DNA of 64,000 nt from Silicimonas sp. (GTDB lineage: Bacteria > Pseudomonadota > Alphaproteobacteria > Rhodobacterales > Rhodobacteraceae): the NCBI GenBank assembly GCA_022824315.1, contig JAJEAC010000048.1, positions 1-64,000 on the forward strand, in the 5' to 3' direction. Positions 1 through 7,704 of this stretch are shown piece by piece (positions within the stretch are counted from its first letter, which is position 1; every line of letters starts with the position of its first letter). Under the pieces are notes generated by a model. That model saw nothing but the letters and a program-made list of their open reading frames with translations, did no database searches and had not been told where the DNA came from. The position numbers and the translations under genes were made by a program.

Positions 1-141
1 TTCGTCGCGGTGCGCAGTCTCGCCGACCTTGCTGGCGGCGGGTCAGGCGCGAACCAGATGGAGACATTCCTCGACCTCGCGGCGGGCAACGCGGCCGCCG
101 TGGTCAAGGCGATGTTGAGAGAGATGCCGGGTCGCCCGTGA
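1..141 (+). CDS. C-terminal end of a 5'-methylthioadenosine/S-adenosylhomocysteine nucleosidase-like protein (partial)
   Basis: Frame 1 is open from the window edge to a TGA at 139-141, giving 46 residues. The piece reads VRSLADLAGG near its start and then an alanine-rich helix (FLDLAAGNAAAVVKAML). This matches the C-terminal end of the MTA/SAH nucleosidase/nucleoside phosphorylase fold, where the Asp of the '(S/A)D(L/V)A' motif donates a proton to the leaving base. Only the last helix and this motif are visible, so the family call is tentative. It converges on the SLC13 gene 13 bp away. Confidence 0.55.
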   Translation, partial: FVAVRSLADLAGGGSGANQMETFLDLAAGNAAAVVKAMLREMPGRP

Positions 142-154
142 AAGGCAGGTCCGG

Positions 155-2017
155 TCAGTACAGCAGGTTCAGCACGCCGAGCGAGACGACGAGGAACAGG
201 ATCGACATGGCGCCCCCGGCCCGCATGAAGTCGACGACCGAGTAGCCGCCCGGACCCATGATGAGCGCGTTGACCTGATGCGTCGGGATCAGGAAGGAAT
301 TCGAGGTGGATATCGCGACCGTCAGGGCAAAGAGGGCGGGGTCCGCATCGGCGCCAAGGGCAATGTTCACGGCCAGTGGCACAAGGAGAACGGTCGCTCC
401 GACATTTGACATCACGAGCGTGAAAAACGTGGCCAGGACCGCAATCCCGGCCTGGAGAACCCAGAGCGGCATTCCGTCCATGGCGACAAGGATCAGGTTC
501 GCAATCCAGGCGGCCGTTCCGGTTGCCTGCACCGCTTGTCCCAACGGTATGAGACTGGCCAGCAGAAAGACGGTTTGCCAGCTGACCGCGGCGTAGGCTT
601 CCTCGATGGAAATCACGCGACTGAGGATCATTCCGACGGCGCCGACCAGCAGGCAAAGTGCAAGAACGAGATTGGAAAACAGGACCAGCGCGATTGCGAT
701 GGCGAAGAACAGAAGTGCCCAGCCGATCTTCTTGGGCCTGATGTCCTCGTGAGGAAATTCGGTTGTCACCACAACGAAGTCGCGATCCGCTTCAAGCCGC
801 ACCAAGGCCTCCCACGGCGTGTGGCAGACCAGCGTGTCTCCGGCCGCGAGCGGCATGGTGCCAAAGTCCGGGCTGTCCTGCGTGACCGCGTTCCCGCCAC
901 GGTATACGATCAACGGCGAAAGCCCGTAGACCTTGCGGAGCCAAAGCTCCCGCATGCTTTTGCCGATAACCCCGGATCCCGGCGGGATCACGACCTCGGC
1001 AATGCCGGCCTTGCCCGGATGAAGCGTTTCCGCGAATGTCTCGAGTTCCGATGCTTCGGGAAGCTCGAAGGCGTCCTTGAAATCCGCTATGTCCCGGGCG
1101 TCCGAAATTATTGCCAGCTTGGCTGGCGCCTCGATGAGGACATCCCGTGGCGGGGCGGTGTAGGTCCGGCCCTGGAATGCCGTCGCAATGACCTGGACGT
1201 TGAATGCGCGCTGGAGGTCGCCCAGGGTATGGCCGGCGAGAAGGCTTCCGTGAGGCACGTCGATTTCGTGGATGACGCCGTCAAGCCCGTAAGTCGCGTT
1301 GAAATACTCAAGTGTCGACTGCGCCGCGCCGGAATCATCGCGCGACGTGCTCGGCAGCACGAACTTGCCGAACAGGATGAAGTAGAGGAGGCCGCTCGCC
1401 ACCAACGCAATTCCGATCGGCGTTACGGAAAAGAGAGAGTAGGTGTCCATGCGGACGCCTTCTCCCAGTGTCTCGTTTATGGAAACGAGCAGGTCGTTCA
1501 GGAGGATAAGAGGCGACGAGCCGACCAAGGTCATCGTGCCGCCGAGGATGGCGCAGAAGCCCATCGGCATCAAAAGCCGTGACATGGGCAGGCCCGTTCT
1601 CGTGGACACCCGGTTGACCACGGGCAGGAAGAGAGCCGCCGCGCCGACATTCTGCATGAAACTGGAGATCACGCCGACCGTGGACGAGATCAGGAAGATG
1701 ATCCGGGATTCCGTCTTGCCTCCGACCCGTGTGATCCATGCCGCCACGGTCGACATCGCGCCGGTTCGGTCAAGGCCCGCGCCGATGATCATGACCGCGA
1801 TGATCGAGATGACCGCGTTGGAGCCAAACCCGCTGAACAGCTGACGGAGGTCCGCGAGATCTTCGAGGCCGGGCACCATTGTCAGAAGGCCCAGAAGCAC
1901 CATGATCGAGAACGCGGCAACATCGACGCGCACGATTTCCGAGACGAAGAGCCCGATCGTGACTACCAGGATTGCCAGAACGACAGTCATCTCGAATGTA
2001 AGGCCAAGCGCCTCCAC
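155..2017 (-). CDS. SLC13-family permease with internal TrkA-C (RCK-C) domains
   Basis: The 620-residue integral membrane protein has hydrophobic helices at about 10-215 and 430-620, separated by a soluble block (about 225-420). The block contains two TrkA-C-like units (around LLAGHTLGDLQ and GVIGKSMREL). The membrane part has the SLC13/ArsB/citrate-type hairpins SFMQNVGAAALFLP and VMSNVGATVLLVP and the repeat SSPLILLND. Relatives are sodium-coupled uptake systems for sulfate, dicarboxylates or similar anions; TrkA-C domains usually bind regulatory ligands in the cytoplasm. The substrate cannot be read from sequence. Met1 at 2017 is the furthest start, and Met10 (1990) is an alternative. No operon partner is visible. 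Confidence 0.88.
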   Translation of the reverse strand: MEALGLTFEMTVVLAILVVTIGLFVSEIVRVDVAAFSIMVLLGLLTMVPGLEDLADLRQLFSGFGSNAVISIIAVMIIGAGLDRTGAMSTVAAWITRVGGKTESRIIFLISSTVGVISSFMQNVGAAALFLPVVNRVSTRTGLPMSRLLMPMGFCAILGGTMTLVGSSPLILLNDLLVSINETLGEGVRMDTYSLFSVTPIGIALVASGLLYFILFGKFVLPSTSRDDSGAAQSTLEYFNATYGLDGVIHEIDVPHGSLLAGHTLGDLQRAFNVQVIATAFQGRTYTAPPRDVLIEAPAKLAIISDARDIADFKDAFELPEASELETFAETLHPGKAGIAEVVIPPGSGVIGKSMRELWLRKVYGLSPLIVYRGGNAVTQDSPDFGTMPLAAGDTLVCHTPWEALVRLEADRDFVVVTTEFPHEDIRPKKIGWALLFFAIAIALVLFSNLVLALCLLVGAVGMILSRVISIEEAYAAVSWQTVFLLASLIPLGQAVQATGTAAWIANLILVAMDGMPLWVLQAGIAVLATFFTLVMSNVGATVLLVPLAVNIALGADADPALFALTVAISTSNSFLIPTHQVNALIMGPGGYSVVDFMRAGGAMSILFLVVSLGVLNLLY

Positions 2018-2257
2018 GTTGCCGCCTTTCGTTCATGTTGCTGCGAGCGCCATATCTTGAAACCGGAATTCCTGTCCGGATCAATGGGGTTCGGGGAAAT
2101 TTCCGGTCTTGGGCAACATTTGTCTGGGTGACGAGACCAGGGCGGACTGCCTCGCAGGGTGACATCCTCGTGCCGGGGCGACTTGACGATGCCGACGACC
2201 GTGCTCTTCGGCTTCTCCATCCGGGATCCGTTCCAAACCGTTGCAAAACGCCTGACG

Positions 2258-2728
2258 CTACAGCCTGATTCGGGCCGAGGCAGTTCGTTCACGTGCCTCG
2301 CGATCAGCCAACCAGTCCTCAAATCCCAGGATCGTTTGCCCGGCGGCAACGGACGCACGCCAATCGGCCTGCCTGTCGGGAGCCACGGGTTCCGTATCCG
2401 GAAGGATGACTCCGTTCACCATCCATGATGCGACGGGGATGCTCCGCAACCAGTCCGAGACGGAGGGAATCCGTCGACAGTCTTCACGGACGTGCTGTTC
2501 CGCGACAAATCGTACGGGCACCTCCCGACCGTCAGAGTTGACCAGCGAGCGGCCGAATGTCCGTTGCGCTTCGAAGATTCCAAGGCTGTGATGCCTCATG
2601 GCCCGATGAACCGGAAGCGCTTCATGCGCCTTCGACGCATCGAACCAGTCATGGATCGCATGGTAGTCGGCAGGCACCCCGCCGAACTTTCTCGCGGAAC
2701 TTTCCGCATGGTGATTGGGATGCGCCAT
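2258..2728 (-). CDS. DUF6915-like small protein of plasmid/ICE cargo
   Basis: 156 residues starting MAHPNHHAESSARKFGG. I chose this start because the conserved-looking N-terminus begins there; the open frame continues about 37 codons upstream but overlaps the neighbouring gene. Features include His-rich segments (YHAIHDWFDASKAHEAL, HRAMRHHSLGIFEA) and the segment FVAEQHVREDCRRIPSVSDW. I recognise this as the DUF6915 type of protein often found with ArdC and DUF6878 genes on alphaproteobacterial plasmids and integrative elements. Biochemical function is unknown. It lies 1 bp downstream of the DUF6878-like gene, so the two form one transcription unit. Confidence 0.7.
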   Translation of the reverse strand: MAHPNHHAESSARKFGGVPADYHAIHDWFDASKAHEALPVHRAMRHHSLGIFEAQRTFGRSLVNSDGREVPVRFVAEQHVREDCRRIPSVSDWLRSIPVASWMVNGVILPDTEPVAPDRQADWRASVAAGQTILGFEDWLADREARERTASARIRL

Positions 2729-2729
2729 C

Positions 2730-3143
2730 TCAGACGTTCTCGTGAACCGATTCAATGCTCTCGTAGATGAACGCGACGTGATTGACGTCGATCCGGTCCT
2801 TGCCAAGGTCCCACGTGAGGGTGCCCTCGCCGCCGTCATCGATTTCGAATCCGGGATTCAGGTTGTAAGCGACCGCCCAAATGAAGTCTGCAAGCCTGGT
2901 GTCCAGTTCCTTGACCTCGACACGCGTAGGCGACACGGCGACGTGATTCACATTGCCGGAATCGCCGTAGCCGTCGTAGCCGGCTTCGACCCGCTCCACG
3001 CCCTTTGTGCGCAGCAGGTCGCCCAACTCCACACGTTCCCTTTGCCGCGCCTCTTCCGCCTTGCGCTCTCTCTCGGCCCAGTCCGCTGCCGCAGAAAGTC
3101 TCGGGCGGCTGTCCCCGCTTGGGGCATCAGGGTCATTGGTCAT
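2730..3143 (-). CDS. DUF6878-like protein of plasmid/ICE cargo
   Basis: 137 residues from MTNDPDAPSG; an upstream Met at 3164 is possible but less likely. The N-terminal third is charged and probably helical (WAERERKAEEARQRERVEL). A compact domain follows with the segments VERVEAGYDGYGDSGNV and WAVAYNLNPGFEIDDGGEG, characteristic of the DUF6878 type. It has no signal peptide or membrane segment and no known function. It is the first gene of a two-gene minus-strand unit with the DUF6915-like gene. Its upstream region holds two LexA-like boxes 53-100 nt before the start codon, suggesting induction by DNA damage. Confidence 0.7.
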   Translation of the reverse strand: MTNDPDAPSGDSRPRLSAAADWAERERKAEEARQRERVELGDLLRTKGVERVEAGYDGYGDSGNVNHVAVSPTRVEVKELDTRLADFIWAVAYNLNPGFEIDDGGEGTLTWDLGKDRIDVNHVAFIYESIESVHENV

Positions 3144-3195
3144 TGTCGATTTCCTCCTCTGCAAACGAATGAATGCTGCCTTCCAGGCGCAATTT

Positions 3196-3210
3196 GTTCA
3201 ATTTATGTTC
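3196..3210. promoter_or_regulatory. Predicted LexA (SOS) box 1, GTTC-N7-GTTC
   Basis: The sequence is GTTCAATTTATGTTC, an exact match to the alphaproteobacterial LexA consensus GTTC-N7-GTTC. It lies between the divergent DUF6878-like gene (start 3143) and the ArdC-like gene (start 3616). The spacer is AT-only, in an AT-rich patch of otherwise GC-rich DNA. A second exact box starts 33 bp further on, close to three helical turns, which makes chance less likely. Confidence 0.65.
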
Positions 3211-3228
3211 TGTTTCGCGCTTGAACAT

Positions 3229-3243
3229 GTTCATAATATGTTC
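3229..3243. promoter_or_regulatory. Predicted LexA (SOS) box 2, GTTC-N7-GTTC
   Basis: The sequence is GTTCATAATATGTTC, a second exact GTTC-N7-GTTC match 33 bp from the first. It also overlaps the short palindrome GAACATGTTC at 3223-3232. Two operators could support cooperative repression of the divergent genes on both sides. Binding is inferred from the consensus only. Confidence 0.65.
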
Positions 3244-3615
3244 CAAGGTGCGACTGTCAAGCCAAACATCTGGGGCCTTGTTCGCGATGGATCAGCAGAC
3301 CAACCTTTCGGTTCGAACGTCACAAGAAATCTGCGTCCATTCAATGCGTTACGCGACCTGCGTTCCGATCCGGATCTCGAGGAGACCCGTCGCGGCTGGT
3401 GTTGCCCTGCGCCGCGCCGCAGCGACGAATCGGGCCACTTTCCCGGATCATCGGGTTCGGGCCCTGCCTGAACGGTCCGGACGGAATGCCTCGCGAACTA
3501 CGAGGCGAACGACAATTCACTCGGCTCAAGGGGGCCGCCTGCGCGGAATTGCAGACATCCTCAACGGATTTTTCAGGAAGCGTGATCTGCTCAATTTGAG
3601 AAAGGAATCTTGCCA
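3244..3615 (+). other. Leader/intergenic stretch before the ArdC-like gene
   Basis: About 370 bp without a convincing gene on either strand. If transcription of the ArdC-like gene starts near the LexA boxes, this would be a long leader. I see no clear hairpin-plus-T terminator and no recognisable riboswitch. Confidence 0.4.
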
Positions 3616-4794
3616 ATGGCGATGAAGGCCAGACCGTCCGGGATCGGTGCCCGGCTGAATCAGTCCATGAACGCGTGCCGTTCGATCCAATTCCATTTCC
3701 AGGGGCCATGCCCGCACGGTGACGAGGCGATCGAAACAGCAGTGTGGCGGCATGCACGGGATACCGATCGGGCGACGCAGGCCGAAATCGAGGGAGGTGC
3801 GGCCGTTTCCAGCGGGCGCAAGGGAAGCGGCACGTCGCGGAAGCTGACAGGAAAAGTCACCAGGACCCGTGAGATTTGCGGCTATGTGACCGACGCAATT
3901 GTCGATGCCCTGACACGAGGCTCCCCGCCGTGGCGCACCCCTTGGAAACCCGGGGGCGGTGCGGCCCTGTTACCGCTTCGGGCCTGTGGTACGCCATACA
4001 GGGGGATTAACGTGGTCATGCTTTGGCGCAAGGCAATTGCCCAGGGATACTCGGCGCCGTTCTGGATGACTTATCGCCAGGCAGCGGCGCGCGGGGGACA
4101 GGTTCGCAAGGGCGAGCGCGGCACGACGGTCATCAAGGTCGGAACCGTCGTGCGCGAAAGTGAGATTCCGGGCGAGGAGCCGACAAGATACGGATATTTG
4201 CGGTCTTATCGGGTCTTCAATCTGGATCAGATCGACGGCCTGGCCGATCAGTTTCGCGCAGCGGCTGATCGGCCCAAGATATCCGGAGCAGGCATTGACC
4301 CCGCCTTGATGGCATGGTTCCGGCGGCTGGACGTGGGGCTCGAGACGTCCGGGGCGCCTCGCGCATTCTATGATGTTGCCCGCGACGTGATCCACATGCC
4401 GCCCGAAGATTGCTTCAAGGATGGCGCCACCTATGCCGGAGTCCTCCTGCACGAGACGATTCACGCGACCGGGGCGCCGCATCGGCTCGACCGGCGCTTG
4501 AGCGACGCATTCAGCGACACCCGATATGCACACGAAGAGCTCGTAGCCGAACTCGGTTCGGCCATGGCGGGCGCCTTGCTCGGCATAGAGCCCCGTTTCG
4601 ACGAGAACGCGGCCTATGTGAAGGAGTGGATCAAGATCCTGAAATCGGATCATCGAGCGATCCTCGCGGCCGCCTCGGCGGCCCAGGCGGCATGCGATTG
4701 GCTGATGACGCAAGCAGGTGACATTGCCGGCAATTCTGCTGCCATCATAAATCCAGGAGATTCCGGGTCGGCGATCGTTGCTCATGGCCTTTAG
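3616..4794 (+). CDS. ArdC-like antirestriction protein with zincin-type metallopeptidase domain
   Basis: 392 residues. ATG 3616 is preceded at a good distance by AAAGGA (3601-3606). The ArdC-type N-terminal ssDNA-binding region starts around residue 85 (YVTDAIVDALTRGSPPWRTP) and runs through PYRGINVVMLW and QVRKGERGTTVIK. The C-terminal zincin domain has HETIH at about 279-283 and a downstream Glu-rich segment (HEELVAELGSA) that would supply the third zinc ligand. ArdC proteins protect incoming plasmid DNA during conjugation. The roughly 80 residues before the recognisable domain are not typical and may be a lineage-specific extension or a misplaced start. Together with the DUF6915/DUF6878 pair this marks mobile-element cargo, but no integrase or relaxase is present. 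Confidence 0.85.
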   Translation: MAMKARPSGIGARLNQSMNACRSIQFHFQGPCPHGDEAIETAVWRHARDTDRATQAEIEGGAAVSSGRKGSGTSRKLTGKVTRTREICGYVTDAIVDALTRGSPPWRTPWKPGGGAALLPLRACGTPYRGINVVMLWRKAIAQGYSAPFWMTYRQAAARGGQVRKGERGTTVIKVGTVVRESEIPGEEPTRYGYLRSYRVFNLDQIDGLADQFRAAADRPKISGAGIDPALMAWFRRLDVGLETSGAPRAFYDVARDVIHMPPEDCFKDGATYAGVLLHETIHATGAPHRLDRRLSDAFSDTRYAHEELVAELGSAMAGALLGIEPRFDENAAYVKEWIKILKSDHRAILAAASAAQAACDWLMTQAGDIAGNSAAIINPGDSGSAIVAHGL

Positions 4795-4918
4795 GCGCTG
4801 TCGCCGAAACGTGTCGTCAGAGCATCTCACGCGCTGGTTCGGCCTCGCCAAAATTGCGGCAAGGCAGGATCGTTGACGGTCTTGCGGCCTCGTCTGCCAA
4901 GATGCACACAATGTCAGA

Positions 4919-5911
4919 ATGATGGAGGAGTTCGGCATCACCGCTTCGGGCCGGGAGGTTCATCGCCTGACCCTCCAGGACGGCGCGCTCACGGCACGTG
5001 TCATTACGTTCGGTTGCGCGCTTCAGGATGTCCGCCTCGAAGGCCTGCGGCACAGCCTGACCGTTGGGAGTCCGGACATCTCCGCATATGAGGGGCCGCT
5101 CGGTCATTGCGGAACGATCATGGGCCCGGTTGCGAACCGCATTGCGGGCGCCCGTGCCACGATAGAAGGTGTCGAGTACCGCTTTGAGAGGAATTTCCTC
5201 AATGCCCACACGCTCCATGGCGGCGAAGGCGCGTTTCACAAGAGAGTCTGGGAACTGGTCGATCATTCCGAGCGGCACGCCACGCTCGTGCTGGTGGCGT
5301 CCGACGGCGACGGGGGGTTTCCGGGCACACGGCGCGTCGAGGCGAGATTCGAAGCGGCGGGTCGGACCCTGTCCCTCACGCTCACGGCAAGGACCGACTC
5401 TCCGACGATCCTGAACCTCGCGAACCACAGCTACTGGCGTCTTGGCGAAGCGCCCACGACCCGGGATCACATGTTGCAGGTTCACGCTGACCGGTACCTG
5501 CCCGCAACTCCAGGCACCAAGATTCCGACGGGCGAGATTGCGGATGTCGCCGGCACGCGGTTCGATTACCGAGACGGCCGCAGATTGAGAGACGGCGCTG
5601 ATGGCCTTCTTGACACGAATTTCTGCCTGTCCGAGTCCCGCCAGCCCCTCAGGGAGGTTGCACGCCTGACCGGTCCCGACGCCATGATGGTGATGGCAAG
5701 CACAGAGCCCGGGCTGCAGGTCTTTGACGGGCACATTCTCGACTATCCGGACCAGTGCACGAACGACGGCTTTGCACCTGTTCCGTATTGCGGACTTGCC
5801 CTCGAAGCGCAGTTCTGGCCCAATGCGCCGCACGAACCGCGATTTCCGGACATCACCTTGTACCCTGGCCAGACCTGGCGGCAGATCACGACCTGGGCAT
5901 TCGAGACTTGA
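4919..5911 (+). CDS. galM: Aldose 1-epimerase (mutarotase)
   Basis: 330 residues, the normal length for GalM. It interconverts alpha and beta anomers of aldoses in the cytoplasm. The galactose-mutarotase active-site residues are present: His97/His100 in NAHTLHGG, the catalytic acid His170 in NLANHSYWRLG, and the catalytic base Glu296 in LALEAQFWPNA. The substrate-contact segment GPVANRIAGAR is also intact. ATG 4919 and ATG 4922 are both possible starts. It is convergent with the DHDPS-family gene. No sugar operon is visible in the immediate neighbourhood, so the physiological sugar is unknown. Confidence 0.92.
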   Translation: MMEEFGITASGREVHRLTLQDGALTARVITFGCALQDVRLEGLRHSLTVGSPDISAYEGPLGHCGTIMGPVANRIAGARATIEGVEYRFERNFLNAHTLHGGEGAFHKRVWELVDHSERHATLVLVASDGDGGFPGTRRVEARFEAAGRTLSLTLTARTDSPTILNLANHSYWRLGEAPTTRDHMLQVHADRYLPATPGTKIPTGEIADVAGTRFDYRDGRRLRDGADGLLDTNFCLSESRQPLREVARLTGPDAMMVMASTEPGLQVFDGHILDYPDQCTNDGFAPVPYCGLALEAQFWPNAPHEPRFPDITLYPGQTWRQITTWAFET

Positions 5912-6015
5912 GCCGGCCAAGTTCGCGGAAGGCGGTGCGTGCCGGTCGCTGAACTGCCGTGGTCATGGGGAATTGCAGCAGGCCGGATCGCAGAAGGTCC
6001 CCTAACGCCGCTGCG

Positions 6016-6933
6016 TCAATCATCGGCGTCGCCATTCCGAGGCACAATGCAATTCTCGCTCAGGAATTCTCGAAGCCGCGATCCCTGCACCTCGGAAAGA
6101 GGCCAAGACGAAGGCGGACGGGTCGATCCGCAATTCTCGCCCATCAAGGACAAGGCGGTCTTCACGACCGAAACGTTCGTTCCGCCCATTTCCTCTGCAC
6201 GGAGTTCTTCGAAGGCGCGAATGCCGTCAATAAGGGCCAGCGCCTCATCGTCGCTCCCCTTGTCGAGTGCGGCGTGAATCTCCGCAGAACGTTGCGGCCA
6301 GACATTGATTAGGCCGGACGTGAACCCGCGGGCCCCGACCGCGTAGAACTTTGGAGCCCAGATCTCGGCCAGGCCGCAGATCCAGACGACGTGGTCGGGC
6401 GACGCGGCCATGGCCTCGGCAAGCTTCTCGGGTGATGGCGTTGCCCATTTTACGCCAACGACGTTTTCAACTTCGCAAAGATCGGCAATCGCGCGCGTGC
6501 CGATCATGTCGTTGCGCAGGTAGAGCAGGACAGGTGTGCCTTGGGCAGCATCCGAAACAAGTGCGACGTAGTCTTTCAGGCCCCTGGGCGAAACGAACGG
6601 ATCGGGCGGCTGGTGGATCATGATCGCTGCAGCACCTGCCGCAACAGAAGCTTGAGCCAGGGCACAAGCCTCATTTACCGAACGTCCGACGCCGCCGATC
6701 AAGGGCGCGCGCCCGCTGATCGTTGCGGCGGCGGCATCCACCATTGTCAATGCCTCGTTCAGTCTCAAGCCATAGAATTCGCTCGTGTTGCCATTGATCG
6801 TCAGGGCGTGAATGCCCGCCTCGACTGCCCGATCCACGATGGGCGCGAGACGATCAGCGGCAATATTCCCCTCCTCGTCAAACGGTGTGACGAGGATTCC
6901 GGAGATGCCGGTCAGTTGGATGGCGGTAGACAT
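6016..6933 (-). CDS. Dihydrodipicolinate synthase/N-acetylneuraminate lyase family aldolase
   Basis: 305 residues of the class I aldolase TIM-barrel family. The Schiff-base Lys162 lies in VVGVKWATPS and the conserved Tyr138 in VLLYLRND; the N-terminal GILVTPFDEEG and the NGNTSE phosphate/carboxylate-binding motif (GTTGE position) are present. GNTSE instead of GTTGE argues against lysine-biosynthetic DapA and for a catabolic aldolase or sugar-acid dehydratase. The C-terminal segment NCGSTRPPSSWPL is typical of such catabolic paralogues. An unidentified open frame ends 5 bp upstream, so it may be the second gene of a unit. Confidence 0.82.
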   Translation of the reverse strand: MSTAIQLTGISGILVTPFDEEGNIAADRLAPIVDRAVEAGIHALTINGNTSEFYGLRLNEALTMVDAAAATISGRAPLIGGVGRSVNEACALAQASVAAGAAAIMIHQPPDPFVSPRGLKDYVALVSDAAQGTPVLLYLRNDMIGTRAIADLCEVENVVGVKWATPSPEKLAEAMAASPDHVVWICGLAEIWAPKFYAVGARGFTSGLINVWPQRSAEIHAALDKGSDDEALALIDGIRAFEELRAEEMGGTNVSVVKTALSLMGENCGSTRPPSSWPLSEVQGSRLREFLSENCIVPRNGDADD

Positions 6934-6938
6934 TCGCG

Positions 6939-7253
6939 TCAGCTTTCGAGGGTGTCGCCGCAGCAGAACGCGTCACCCTGAAAGAGCGCATTCACGTTGC
7001 CACGGGGACGTGGTTTCAACTCGACGTCTATCCTGAAGCGGAAGACCTCTGGGTTGCCCTTGGGATGCCATCCGAAACAGGCGATCCCGCGATTGCCCCA
7101 CCAGCGCGCGAAAATGGCAGAGGTGCCATAGATGATCGAGCGTCGCATCCGAACGTTCCGGTGGCCTGTGACGGCCGATGGCGTGGTTTGAGCATCCAAA
7201 AAAAATCCGGGCGGTACCGAAGACATTTGCGCACACTCGTAGAGATTGAACAT
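6939..7253 (-). CDS. Unrecognised protein or 3' remnant, directly upstream of the DHDPS-family gene
   Basis: 104 residues from ATG 7253, ending 5 bp before the DHDPS-family start, which is operon-like spacing. The frame stays open without another good start back to about 7370. Visible segments include FARWWGNRGIACFGWHPKG and ELKPRPRGNVNALFQGDAFC, with several Cys and Trp. I do not recognise a family. It could be a genuine small gene or the C-terminal part of a larger gene that has decayed (see the adjacent remnant). Confidence 0.4.
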   Translation of the reverse strand: MFNLYECAQMSSVPPGFFLDAQTTPSAVTGHRNVRMRRSIIYGTSAIFARWWGNRGIACFGWHPKGNPEVFRFRIDVELKPRPRGNVNALFQGDAFCCGDTLES

Positions 7254-7704
7254 GCCGTCAAGATTGGCGTTGCGGTTCGTCTTTTCCGGGACCTCGGTCG
7301 GTCGGCCATCTAGGTGAACGCTTCCGCCACATCGGCAACGTGATCCGTCAAGATCTCCGTGAAGCGCTGATCATCGCGCTTCCTTGGATGATTTGCCGTG
7401 CGGCACGAGTTCGTTTAGTCCACTGTGAACAAGCGTTCAGACCTCGGGAATGCCGACCATTGAGAACCAGAATTCGGGAATGTGCGAGTCCGGGTGCCGC
7501 AGCGTTTCGGCGTTGTTCTCATCCCGAAAGACATCTGAAATGTGTGCGGACGAAAATGTGACGGAATCTCTTCGCAGATTGTTGTTTGGGGGCCGGTGTC
7601 CGGGACTTGACGCTTGCCGAAACGGCCGTGCAGGACCAGATGCCCGACTTCGTATCGCTGGCCGGCTGGCGGCGCTTCGCGTCATCGCGTCGCAACTGCA
7701 CCGC
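7254..7704 (-). other. Gene-poor stretch with a possible decayed reading-frame end
   Basis: About 450 bp. On the minus strand a start-less frame ends at a TAG (7310-7312) with a protein-like tail (QRFTEILTDHVADVAEAFT). It lies in a different frame from the 6939-7253 ORF, as would be expected of a frameshifted gene. On the plus strand the frame of the HNH gene is open from 7450, but its first 85 codons do not look like a protein. No RNA gene or clear operator is seen. Confidence 0.3.
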
